Source: a virus
DNA length: 64,000 nucleotides
Reading direction: 5' to 3' (one strand)
Virus record (IMG/VR): IMGVR_UViG_3300026484_000295
Location: 62,001-126,000 of that record
Under the pieces are notes generated by a model. That model was not told where the DNA came from and ran no database searches. It was given only the letters and a program-made list of their open reading frames with translations. Below are positions 54,483-63,622 of this stretch, in pieces (positions within the stretch are counted from its first letter, which is position 1; each line of letters opens with the position of its first letter). A program made the position numbers and the translations under genes.

Positions 54483-57400
54483 TTATCTATATTGTGCTTT
54501 ACTTATATCTCTTTGACGTATATTATCACTAGAATCAACATCACGTTTATATGATTTTTGAGCAATCTTATTCTGTTTTGTAAATTCTTTTGATGTATTA
54601 TTAAGATGACCCAATTGTTGATTTTGAACCTGTAACATTTGCTCTAATAATTTTTCAACATTTAATAAGGTAGATGGTTCTGTTTTTTCATTATTTATTG
54701 TTGTTGAACTACTAGAATTATTATAGTCTTGTGTTGAAACATTATTCAATTTTGGACTTGTATTAATACCCGATGTACTAGTTCCAGATATAATACCGGA
54801 TGTTGGTTTTGATGCTTCAGATGAATTAGACATTACTAATTGGTCGAATATAGATACTAATGATTCAGGTATTACCTTCTCATTGGTATGAACAATTCCT
54901 GCTGCGCCTTTCATACCAGTTAGAGTTTCTAATATAGGATCTGGAGCCGATGGTGTTTTCCCTCCTTCTGCAAATCCAAAGAAATTACCAACAGATGATG
55001 CAACTGAAGAAATTGTATCTACAACCACACTAGATCCACCTCCACTAGATCCACCTCCACTAGATCCACCTCCACCTAGTAATCCACCTAGTGTACCACC
55101 AAGATTATCCATTATATTACCGAAATCAAATGATCCTAAGGCTCCAGTTAAGCTTTCCCCCATACTTCCAGTAATATTTTTAAAGGTTTCTGTTATGCTA
55201 CCATCACCATCAAATGCATCCATTACAGAATCTAATGGACCGCCTTCTGCAGTAAATGATGAAAATGTTTTAGATAGATTGCTTGTTAAAGCACCAGTTA
55301 CATTAGTTAAAGCATCACCAATACTAGTATCACCATTTAATACACCCGCAATATTTGTTGATACCAAATCTCCAGCACTACTTAAAGTCGTTGAAATGTC
55401 ACCAATCGTATTTGTTAAGGTTTTAGGTAAAATATTTGTTAATGAACTAGTTACATTAGTTAAAGCATCACCAATACTAGTATCACCATTTAATACACCC
55501 GCAATATTTGTATTTAAAGATGTTCCTACATCTTTAATACTTGAACCAACATTTTGTACTATATTTTGAACCGAGGTAGGTAATAACGACGTTACATTCT
55601 GTGCTAAATTTTGTAATGATTGAGATGCAGTCCCACCAATATTTGTTAATGCTTCAGTTATTGTACTCTTTCCATTAAAAACATTAGTTATTCCATCCAT
55701 AACACTTTTTCCAATATCAACTTGCCCACCAAAAAATGATGTAGCCGTCGCACCTAAACCTGTGGCTAGAATACCTAATTTATCTTTAAGTATATTTTTA
55801 ACATCATCAAGAGTATTAACCATAGTATTTGCTTGTTTATCATCAATACCTTCTTTTGTTGTCTTTTTAACTTGTTCATCTGCTATTTGTTTTTGTTTTG
55901 ATATAATCTCTTTTTGATTATTACGTTCTTTTATTTCTGTTAATTTATTACTATTTTCAGGTTTATTACTTGGTATTATTTTATCATAAGCATTACTAAC
56001 CGCACCTTTAACAGAATCAACTGGAGCACTAATAAATCCTTTGATACTATCTGTAATTTTACTAAATACATTAGTCTCTGTTTTTTTAGATTCTTTTTTA
56101 GATAATGTTTTATTATTTGAAGTTGAAAAATCTAATAATTTATAAAATGAATCAACTGTGTTTGCAGGTATAACAAATTCACCAGGACCATGGACTCCTG
56201 CAATACCATTAGGTTCTGCTGAACCGGTTGGATCTATTAATTGTGTTAATGCTTTGTTTACTGTATCACCAGTATACCCACCTTTAGCTTTAGCTTCTAC
56301 TTTTATGGTTTTTGCATCAGCCCCATTTTCAAGAGCTTTAATAAGTCTATCTAATTCATCCTCATACTTACCTTCTAACCCAGATTCAGATTTCATAGCT
56401 TTTAATTCTTTTAATCCAATTTCACCAGAATTTAATCCTTCTTGAACTTTAGTTGTGTTTAAAGTGTTGTAGCCATAATCATCAACCCAATAACCTTTCT
56501 CTTCAAGATCAGCAGATGATTTTTCTTCTTCTGAATCTGGACCCATACCAGGAATCATACTAAGAAGCCAATTTATAGCATTACCTATTGGTTTAGCAAC
56601 AACATCATACAATCCATCAAATATTTTTTTACCTGCATCTACAATACCATTAAACATATTTTTAAACATTTCTAAGAGACTCATATCTGGATCATTAAAA
56701 TAATCTACCACAGCCTGAAAAGGAGCAGTTACCAAATCGATAAATCCACCGAAAATATTTTTAACTCCATCTACAATTCCTTGGAATGTAGACATAATAT
56801 CAGTACCAAATATACCATCAACATAATCAATTATAAATTTAAATGGAGCAGTTACTAAATCAGTAAATCCATTAAATAATGATATTACACCGTTTTTTAC
56901 ACCATTAAATATCTGTTTTACGGCATCTATAAATGATAAGTCACTAGAAATCCATGCAGAAATAGCTAAAAATGGCGCTTTAACTATGTCAATAAATCCT
57001 CCTAAAATATTTGAAACAGCATTTACAATATTATTAAAATAACCTTTTATAGCATTTACAAATGAATTGAATACATTTGTAAAATTAGTACCAAAATATT
57101 CATCAACTAACCCAAAAATCCAATCAAATGGTTTTCGTACTAGATCAACAATACCATTTAAAGCGCCAGATATAGCATTTTTAACATTAGTAAAAATATC
57201 CTTTACCATAGTATCAAATGATATTTCACCTTTGAAAAATGACGTTATTGATTTAAAAGGTGCAGTTATAAGTTCATAAAATGTACCAAAGATATTTTTA
57301 ATTGCTGTAAATGAATTTCTGAAAGTTCCAAGCATATCTGTTCCAAAAATACTATCAACAAAACCCAAAACAGCTTTTAATGGAATTGTTATTATATCTA

Positions 57401-60400
57401 AAAAACCATCGAAAATTGTTTTTATACCCTCACCAATTTTACTAAAATTACCCGTAAATATACCAGTAATAATTTGGAAGAAACCATTAATATATTTAAA
57501 TATACCTTTAAAAACATCTCCAACCACACTTAATAAAGGCTGTATTCTATCAAATATCCATCCTATTACTTCACCAACTTTAGAAAAGAATGATCCTAAT
57601 GCACTACCCAACTCGTTAAATGCAGCAGTAATCCCCATTTCATCCATTTTTTTACCTAACCATGAAAAAGCTTCAGCTACTTTGTGAGCCACATGTTGCC
57701 CATCTAACATACCAAATGTTAATGCTTCAAGTGCTCCACCAACAGCTGAAGCTGATTTTTGAGTTAAAGAAGCTCTAGCTTCTAGTTTATTACCATATTC
57801 ATCTTCCCATTGACCATTAACAAAAACCGCTTTTCCCGTTTTTGATAATGATTCAGCGTATTTTTTTCCTTCTTCAGTATTTTTCGTTAATAATTCTTTT
57901 TGTGGTTCTAAATCTTTTCCAAACCATTCGGCTGCTTTACCCCAACCTTCCATTCCACCTTGGAGTGCTTTCATTGCGGCTCCAGCAAGAAAAGCAGGAC
58001 CCATCATACCTTTTAAACCGCCACCTATGGTTTTTAAACCACCACCAAGTTTAGTTTTAAAGTTTTTCCAGTTTTTACCTGCTTTTTGCCAAAAGTTACT
58101 ATTATCTTCCATTCCAGGAGGAAGTGCAGGTCCAGCACCCTGACTTCCTGTTTTAAATGACAATTTGATATTTTTAAAGGTATTTCCAATACTTGAACCC
58201 ACATTTGAAAAAACATCTTTTATTTTTCCAATTCCCGAAGATAAAGATTCTTTAAATCCTCCAAAAATATTTGATAATCCGGACACTGCACCTTTTGCAG
58301 ATTTACCAATAAAACCTATTATTTTTAATGAAGATTTACCAATGTTGGTTGCTAAATTTTTCATTGTATTTGGAAAATTCATTAAACCTTTTGTGAATTT
58401 ACCTATACCAATTGCTATACCTTTCGTAACATTCCAACCTGCAGTACCTATTAAATTAGTAGTTTTCATTATACCGGAACCAAGTTTCGATATAGTACCA
58501 CCGATTAAATCAAATGCTCCAGAGCTTTTTAATAGTTTTGCTAAAAATAATCCTCCCATAACCATTGCAATAGTATTAATATTTTCAGTTAAAAACGCTA
58601 AAGCTTTATTTAAATACGGAAGTACATCATTAACCAATTCCATAGTTTTATTTTGAAATGCATATAATGCTGAGGTCGCTTTTTGTTCTATAGTATCTTT
58701 AGTATTTTCAACCCCTGTACTATTAGCCTTTATTTGTTTTTGTAAATATTTAGGATCTTCGATCGTTTTTTTAACATCATCACCCGTTAAGGCACTACCA
58801 TCTTTTTTTGTTAAACCTGCCATAGTTAATTTTTTACCATCTTTAGCTAATTTAATTTGTTCTTTTATTAAATCAGCATTAGAAATTTTAAAAGCATCTT
58901 TTTGGTATTCTGCATATTTTTTAGGGTCATTCTTTTTTAACTCAGCAAGTTGAGTTTCACTCATTTTGGAAATAATCATCATTTGTTTTTTTGTTTCTTC
59001 GGCATTTTGATCATTCGATATAAGTTGATTTAACATCTTATCATAACTTTCTTTATCAGTAGCACCCATTGAAACTAAAAGTTTATCTAAATCAGCAGTT
59101 GATTTTTCTCCTTTTGAACGAGCTATAAATTCTCTAGTCCCTTCTTTTTGTGCAGCAACGGTAGCTGCAACACCTTGCTGATTTATTTTATTTGCTACTT
59201 CAGAATCTTTAGCCCAATCTTTATTTTGTTGTAGCATTTGAAGTTTTGCTTTCTCGCTTGCTGTTGCAGTACCATCATTAACTTTTTTAGCTAGGTCAGA
59301 ATACATAACCTGTTGTGCTTGAACATTAACTTGTTGCATTTGTAAAAATAATTTCTTATCTTTTTCACTTAATCCGTCAAATCCTACAAGAGATGCTTTA
59401 GCTGCTAAATCATTTGCTTCTTTTTGATTCATACCGATAGCGTCTAATCCCTGTTTTAAGAAATCAGCTCCTTTTCCACCCATCTGATTCATCATATTCA
59501 TATCTTTAATAGAATCAGCTATAGCTTCTGGGTCTGCAGCAATATTAGACACCTTCTCTAAAGTAGCTTTTATATATTCTTCTGAAAATCCAGCTTGTTT
59601 CATACCAGAGGCCATTCCACCCATAGTTTTTTCAATTTCTTTAGCAATATCAGCATTCATACCTTTTGTTATCAGTTTTGAATTTTCATGAATAGCTTTA
59701 ATTTGTTCAAGAGCATATTTATTACTAACCCCCATAGTTTTCGCAAGTGCTGAAGTTTGTGCAGCTAAATCATCCATCATTCCTGCTGGTGATTGTCCTT
59801 CTAAGACAGTTTTTAGTGAATTAAGTGCTTCCATTTGATTTTCAGCATACTCTTTACCCATAGTACGTTCAGACAATCTTTGTTTTACGGCTACCTTCTC
59901 CATTTCAACACGATTATTATTTAACGAAACATTAAATGTAGTTTGTAAATTATCAGATAGAGCTTTTAATCCAGCCGGATCTATCAAAGAATTAATGTGC
60001 ATATTTTGAAGATCTGAAATCATATTACCACTAGTATCACCCATTGATCTTGATATATCTAATTGATTATGATACATACCTATCGCTTTAGTAGCCATAG
60101 CCATTGCGGCTCCTAATGCTGCTACTGGTGCACCAACACTACTAATCATTCTTATAAAATCATTACCTACGTTTCTAACTTCACCAAATGATTTCATACC
60201 ATCACCAACATTATCAAATGCGGATGATAAGTGTCCTGCTGCATCACTCACTTTATCTAATTGATTAGAAAATCCTTGTGTACCTTGAGAAAGAATATCA
60301 AATTTAGATTTTGATTTTTGTACGGCTTCATCTAATTTTTTTTGAGATTTTGATTCATTTTTAATATTTTGATTGTCTACTTTTTTTTTGGTTTTACCTT

Positions 60401-61148
60401 TTATTGCAGGACCCAAATCATTTATAACTTTAGCATTTTCTTCTTGTAATTTTATAACTGTTGATAATGAATCTTGAGTAGATTTTAAATTCTCCGAAGC
60501 TTTTATAATTTCGGACTTGTCAGCACCATCATTAACTAGACGTTCAATTAGTTTTGTTTGACGTTCAGTTTCTATTTCTAATCGATTTTGTTCAGATATT
60601 AGATCATCACTTAAAGTATCTATACTATCTATAAAAGAAGAAGTATCACCATTAAAAGTGATATTACTACCATCTACATTATAAATATTTTCAATATTTT
60701 CTTTCAAACCATCATCAATCAAACTATCAAGTGTAAACGAATTATCACCCAATGAAATATTATTTGTATTTTCTGATTTCTCTTTAGATTTACCCAAATT
60801 TGCAACATATGAACCCAACATTTCTTTTGCTTCATTACTATTTGAATTCTTACGTTCTTCAGCAATCTCTTTAATAAATGCAGCAAACTTTTCATCATCT
60901 TGATCATTAGTAAAATCATGAGTAACTGAATTTAATTCTTTTTTTAATTCATCTGCAAAATTTTCTTCTAATTGATTTAGCCTGTTAATAATCTCAGTTG
61001 GATTAATATCATCATTAAGAAAATCATCTCGTAAATTTATTTTTTCACTTGATTGACCAGATAATTTTTCAACAAGTGTATAGAGCTTTGACATTTTCTC
61101 CGATGCATTTTTATAATCAATTATTTGACTACCTTTATTAAATTCCAT
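54483..61148 (-). CDS. Giant tape measure protein, 2221 aa
   Basis: N-terminal third is helical and charged. It is followed by a phage tape-measure-like core with Gly/Ala hydrophobic stretches (AALGAAMAMATKAI, TIAMVMGGLFLAKLL). Residues about 1180-1540 hold five or six repeats with the pattern VDSIFGTDMLGTFRNSF...IKNIFGTFYELITAPFKSI. The end has GVHGPGEFVIPANTVDSFY and GAAGIVHTNEKVIPESL, typical of the conserved tape-measure C-terminus. T4 gp29 has 590 residues. Directly upstream of gp20, followed by gp19. Length determines tail length. Confidence 0.85.
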   Translation of the reverse strand: MEFNKGSQIIDYKNASEKMSKLYTLVEKLSGQSSEKINLRDDFLNDDINPTEIINRLNQLEENFADELKKELNSVTHDFTNDQDDEKFAAFIKEIAEERKNSNSNEAKEMLGSYVANLGKSKEKSENTNNISLGDNSFTLDSLIDDGLKENIENIYNVDGSNITFNGDTSSFIDSIDTLSDDLISEQNRLEIETERQTKLIERLVNDGADKSEIIKASENLKSTQDSLSTVIKLQEENAKVINDLGPAIKGKTKKKVDNQNIKNESKSQKKLDEAVQKSKSKFDILSQGTQGFSNQLDKVSDAAGHLSSAFDNVGDGMKSFGEVRNVGNDFIRMISSVGAPVAALGAAMAMATKAIGMYHNQLDISRSMGDTSGNMISDLQNMHINSLIDPAGLKALSDNLQTTFNVSLNNNRVEMEKVAVKQRLSERTMGKEYAENQMEALNSLKTVLEGQSPAGMMDDLAAQTSALAKTMGVSNKYALEQIKAIHENSKLITKGMNADIAKEIEKTMGGMASGMKQAGFSEEYIKATLEKVSNIAADPEAIADSIKDMNMMNQMGGKGADFLKQGLDAIGMNQKEANDLAAKASLVGFDGLSEKDKKLFLQMQQVNVQAQQVMYSDLAKKVNDGTATASEKAKLQMLQQNKDWAKDSEVANKINQQGVAATVAAQKEGTREFIARSKGEKSTADLDKLLVSMGATDKESYDKMLNQLISNDQNAEETKKQMMIISKMSETQLAELKKNDPKKYAEYQKDAFKISNADLIKEQIKLAKDGKKLTMAGLTKKDGSALTGDDVKKTIEDPKYLQKQIKANSTGVENTKDTIEQKATSALYAFQNKTMELVNDVLPYLNKALAFLTENINTIAMVMGGLFLAKLLKSSGAFDLIGGTISKLGSGIMKTTNLIGTAGWNVTKGIAIGIGKFTKGLMNFPNTMKNLATNIGKSSLKIIGFIGKSAKGAVSGLSNIFGGFKESLSSGIGKIKDVFSNVGSSIGNTFKNIKLSFKTGSQGAGPALPPGMEDNSNFWQKAGKNWKNFKTKLGGGLKTIGGGLKGMMGPAFLAGAAMKALQGGMEGWGKAAEWFGKDLEPQKELLTKNTEEGKKYAESLSKTGKAVFVNGQWEDEYGNKLEARASLTQKSASAVGGALEALTFGMLDGQHVAHKVAEAFSWLGKKMDEMGITAAFNELGSALGSFFSKVGEVIGWIFDRIQPLLSVVGDVFKGIFKYINGFFQIITGIFTGNFSKIGEGIKTIFDGFLDIITIPLKAVLGFVDSIFGTDMLGTFRNSFTAIKNIFGTFYELITAPFKSITSFFKGEISFDTMVKDIFTNVKNAISGALNGIVDLVRKPFDWIFGLVDEYFGTNFTNVFNSFVNAIKGYFNNIVNAVSNILGGFIDIVKAPFLAISAWISSDLSFIDAVKQIFNGVKNGVISLFNGFTDLVTAPFKFIIDYVDGIFGTDIMSTFQGIVDGVKNIFGGFIDLVTAPFQAVVDYFNDPDMSLLEMFKNMFNGIVDAGKKIFDGLYDVVAKPIGNAINWLLSMIPGMGPDSEEEKSSADLEEKGYWVDDYGYNTLNTTKVQEGLNSGEIGLKELKAMKSESGLEGKYEDELDRLIKALENGADAKTIKVEAKAKGGYTGDTVNKALTQLIDPTGSAEPNGIAGVHGPGEFVIPANTVDSFYKLLDFSTSNNKTLSKKESKKTETNVFSKITDSIKGFISAPVDSVKGAVSNAYDKIIPSNKPENSNKLTEIKERNNQKEIISKQKQIADEQVKKTTKEGIDDKQANTMVNTLDDVKNILKDKLGILATGLGATATSFFGGQVDIGKSVMDGITNVFNGKSTITEALTNIGGTASQSLQNLAQNVTSLLPTSVQNIVQNVGSSIKDVGTSLNTNIAGVLNGDTSIGDALTNVTSSLTNILPKTLTNTIGDISTTLSSAGDLVSTNIAGVLNGDTSIGDALTNVTGALTSNLSKTFSSFTAEGGPLDSVMDAFDGDGSITETFKNITGSMGESLTGALGSFDFGNIMDNLGGTLGGLLGGGGSSGGGSSGGGSSVVVDTISSVASSVGNFFGFAEGGKTPSAPDPILETLTGMKGAAGIVHTNEKVIPESLVSIFDQLVMSNSSEASKPTSGIISGTSTSGINTSPKLNNVSTQDYNNSSSSTTINNEKTEPSTLLNVEKLLEQMLQVQNQQLGHLNNTSKEFTKQNKIAQKSYKRDVDSSDNIRQRDISKAQYR
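55027..55078 (-). repeat. Gly/Ser linker repeats in tape measure gene
   Basis: Repeated 15-base units (GATCCACCTCCACTA type) encode GGGSSGGGSS, a flexible linker before the conserved C-terminal region. Confidence 0.8.
55297..55511 (-). repeat. 62-bp identical repeats 153 bp apart in the tape measure gene
   Basis: 55297-55358 and 55450-55511 are identical. They encode TNIAGVLNGDTSIGDALTNV twice, 51 residues apart. Confidence 0.85.
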
Positions 61149-61149
61149 A

Positions 61150-61632
61150 TTATTTTAATAACTCCATTCTTAATGATTCTATGGATTCACTTATAATATC
61201 ATCATCTAAATCTCGTAATGATGGATTATTTCTTAAAAGTCTTACAATATTAGCTTTATTCCATAATTTATTATTTCTTCTATTCATTCGCATATTTCTT
61301 TTTTCTGAAAAAATATCAAATGGTATATCAATATAATTTAAAGTATCTTTATAAAAACGTACAAAAGTAAAATCAATATTACAACCTTTTGTAGCTTTCT
61401 TTTCTGCTTCATCAAGAATCTTTTTAATTTTTGAAATATTTCGCATAAAAACATATTTAAAAAATGATCGATATGAAGTATGACCTTTGTAATAATATAT
61501 TGACATCAGTTCATATTCAATTTTGTTCAGTTTCGATTTCACTAAACATGTTTTAATTTCTTTACCATATGAATCATCAGTTACATTATTACGTTTTTTT
61601 AATAGTGATGATAAACTTCCGAATAAACTCAT
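61150..61632 (-). CDS. Unrecognised basic protein upstream of the tape measure gene, 160 aa
   Basis: Not recognised. Strongly basic with a hydrophobic patch (YELMSIYYYKGHTSYRSFFK) and an Arg-rich stretch near 112-120 (NMRMNRRNNK). It ends 2 bases before the tape measure start, so the two are coupled. By position it could be a tape-measure chaperone or baseplate-hub assembly factor. A late-promoter variant is at 61658-61665. Confidence 0.65.
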   Translation of the reverse strand: MSLFGSLSSLLKKRNNVTDDSYGKEIKTCLVKSKLNKIEYELMSIYYYKGHTSYRSFFKYVFMRNISKIKKILDEAEKKATKGCNIDFTFVRFYKDTLNYIDIPFDIFSEKRNMRMNRRNNKLWNKANIVRLLRNNPSLRDLDDDIISESIESLRMELLK

Positions 61633-61690
61633 ATAAAATCCTTTTATTTAATATAACTATTTATTCATTTTTTTTATTTTTTTCTTTAAA

Positions 61691-62365
61691 TTAAGTATTT
61701 TGTAATCTAATATTACGTTTATCAATTTCTAAATAACTCAACCATCGCTTATAAGAAACTTCTTCAATAACTTTTATTTCTTCAGCTTTATAATTTCTAT
61801 ATGCTAATGAAAGTTCTGGAATGATTTTTCTAACCATTTCGATTGTTAAAATTGGCATTTTTCCACTTTTTATTCGTGGTCCATTAATTTTTAAAATTTG
61901 TTTAACAAAGAATTCACGAAATACCGGTATTAAATAATGTAAGTTAATAGCATTAAAATTTTGAAACTTACTATCATAGGAATTTAGAAAAATTACTAAT
62001 GGGAATGGATCATGTTGATAATTTTTATATTTTATCTGATACATTTGTCCTAATTTTATTCCTCGTACAATTTTAATATGATTAGTTTTCCAAACGGCAC
62101 TATCTTTATAATCAGTAACTAGATCTAATATCGAATCTAATAATAATTTTGTATTATTTTTATATTTTCTTTTTAGTATTTCGTATTCTTTTAAGTCATA
62201 TTTTGTTTTATATGAAAAATAGTTCATAAATTGATCTCTAATATCTGGAGTCATATTTTTTAAAAATTTATAATGTAATGGAAGAGTTTTATCGGTAGTG
62301 GATAATAATTTATCAAATAATTTTTTAAGTTTTCTATCAATTTTGGGTTTAATTCTAATTATCAT
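61691..62365 (-). CDS. Conserved-looking phage protein with NxHYL motif, 224 aa
   Basis: 224 residues. The central part GQMYQIKYKNYQHDPFPLVI, then FNAINLHYLIPVFREFF, matches a pattern I associate with conserved phage proteins of unknown role (YD/HD-x-F-P-L-V ... G/A-x-N-x-H-Y-L). Basic N-terminus. Start (ATGATAATTAGAATT) lies in one arm of a 19-bp inverted repeat whose other arm contains the late promoter CATAAATA. Confidence 0.7.
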   Translation of the reverse strand: MIIRIKPKIDRKLKKLFDKLLSTTDKTLPLHYKFLKNMTPDIRDQFMNYFSYKTKYDLKEYEILKRKYKNNTKLLLDSILDLVTDYKDSAVWKTNHIKIVRGIKLGQMYQIKYKNYQHDPFPLVIFLNSYDSKFQNFNAINLHYLIPVFREFFVKQILKINGPRIKSGKMPILTIEMVRKIIPELSLAYRNYKAEEIKVIEEVSYKRWLSYLEIDKRNIRLQNT

Positions 62366-62403
62366 AAATTCACCTTTTAATTTTATTTATGATAATTAGA
62401 ATT
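62351..62403 (-). promoter_or_regulatory. 19-bp perfect inverted repeat joining late promoter and start codon
   Basis: 62351-62369 and 62385-62403 are exact reverse complements with a 15-base loop. On the minus strand the upstream arm holds the CATAAATA late box and the downstream arm holds the ATG and four more codons; the ribosome site AAAAGG is in the loop. Confidence 0.8.
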
Positions 62404-62409
62404 AAAATT

Positions 62410-62433
62410 TAATAGGGTATTCAAACCCTATTA
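62410..62433 (-). terminator. Terminator hairpin after the acidic/basic 343-aa gene
   Basis: 9-bp stem TAATAGGGT/ACCCTATTA with a 6-base loop, followed by AATTTTAATT on the minus strand. Lies 8 bases past the stop at 62441. Confidence 0.65.
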
Positions 62434-62440
62434 AAAATAA

Positions 62441-63472
62441 TTATTTAAGTATTTTACTACTAGCCTTCATATGTTTACCTTTGTTTCTCATATGTTTAAG
62501 AATACCAGGTATCAAAACAAATTGTAAATATTCATCTGAATATGCTTTACCCGTAGCTTGTTTATGAGCTTTTGCTGCTTTCTTAACATGTTTTCTTAAT
62601 TTACCAGTTAATTTATCCATTGATAAATCTTTGATATCTTCCCCACCATGTAATTTTGGATTTTTCATATAATATTTTTTTGCATCTTTAGCTTTTTTCT
62701 GCGCACATTGAACATCACCAGGCTTACATCTAGTAAGTTTTTTCTCAATTAAAACTGTTGCACCTTTAGCTTTTCTTAATAAATTAGCTCCATCTTCATC
62801 TTCTGCTTCTGCTAATATTTCTTCATTAACTTGTGCCATTTCTTCTAATAAATCTTCTGTATCTTCATAATCATCTAAAAATTCCATTAATGATTCACCC
62901 TCATAATCTTCAGAATCAAAGTCAATTACACCTTCATTTATAGCTTTTTCTAATTTATTAGAAATTTCTTCTACTGTTTCTACTAAATCCATAGTTTCAA
63001 CAGAATCATCAAGATCTAAATCTTTTGCAGCTTCTACAATATCAAATACCATTTCAGCTGGTAATGATTCAACTGTTTCTTCTCCTAACATCTCTGTTAA
63101 TTTATTTGTTACGATTGATAAAAGTGTTACTGATGCTGTTTCATCTTCTTCTAAAAATTCTATATCAATATTTTCAATATTATCTAGTGCTTCTTCAATT
63201 ATTAATTCTGGCTTAGAAGCATTTTTTCTAGCAGATTCTAAAATAATATTTAAAATTTTTGAACCATCAACTGTTTCAGCTATAATTTTAGCATTTTCAT
63301 CTGTTTGTGTTTCTACAAATTCAACCAAGTAATCTAAATGATGTACTATATCAAATTCAATATCAGTCCCTTCTTCTAGAATTGTTTCAATAAGATCTAA
63401 CTTGGATTCTGATAATGTTCCTAATTTTGACTCAATGTCTTCAACGATTTCAACGATTTCAACAAACTTCAT
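62441..63472 (-). CDS. Acidic N-/basic C-terminal protein, 343 aa
   Basis: Not recognised. Residues 1-230 are extremely acidic and helical (DIVHHLDYLVEFVETQTDEN; EDYEGESLMEFLDDYEDTED). Residues 240-343 are basic (KKLTRCKPGDVQCAQKKAKD; KHVKKAAKAHKQATGKAY). Many L/I-x-E sites of the gp21 type are present in the acidic part. A bipartite acidic/basic protein under a late promoter (63506-63513) could be a prohead core or internal head protein whose basic part binds DNA. That is inference. Confidence 0.7.
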   Translation of the reverse strand: MKFVEIVEIVEDIESKLGTLSESKLDLIETILEEGTDIEFDIVHHLDYLVEFVETQTDENAKIIAETVDGSKILNIILESARKNASKPELIIEEALDNIENIDIEFLEEDETASVTLLSIVTNKLTEMLGEETVESLPAEMVFDIVEAAKDLDLDDSVETMDLVETVEEISNKLEKAINEGVIDFDSEDYEGESLMEFLDDYEDTEDLLEEMAQVNEEILAEAEDEDGANLLRKAKGATVLIEKKLTRCKPGDVQCAQKKAKDAKKYYMKNPKLHGGEDIKDLSMDKLTGKLRKHVKKAAKAHKQATGKAYSDEYLQFVLIPGILKHMRNKGKHMKASSKILK

Positions 63473-63491
63473 ATTTCTTTCTCCTATTTTC

Positions 63492-63524
63492 GGTTAATCT
63501 ATTTTTATTTATACACTATTAACC
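63492..63524 (-). promoter_or_regulatory. TATAAATA late promoter within a 7-bp inverted repeat
   Basis: The exact late box is at 63506-63513. GGTTAAT and ATTAACC (63492-63498 with 63518-63524) flank it. The AGGAG site of the 343-aa gene follows the downstream arm. Confidence 0.6.
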
Positions 63525-63622
63525 ATATTTTTTATTTATTTATTACATTTTTTTAAAAATCATAGATTTTTACTAATAAATAAAATAAATCTATAAATTA
63601 TATAGAAAAAAGGAGATTTTTT

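Noticed and set aside
57067-58656. Plus-strand open frames opposite the tape measure gene
   Set aside because: They lie wholly inside a strong coding frame on the other strand, lack ribosome sites and mirror its amphipathic repeats.
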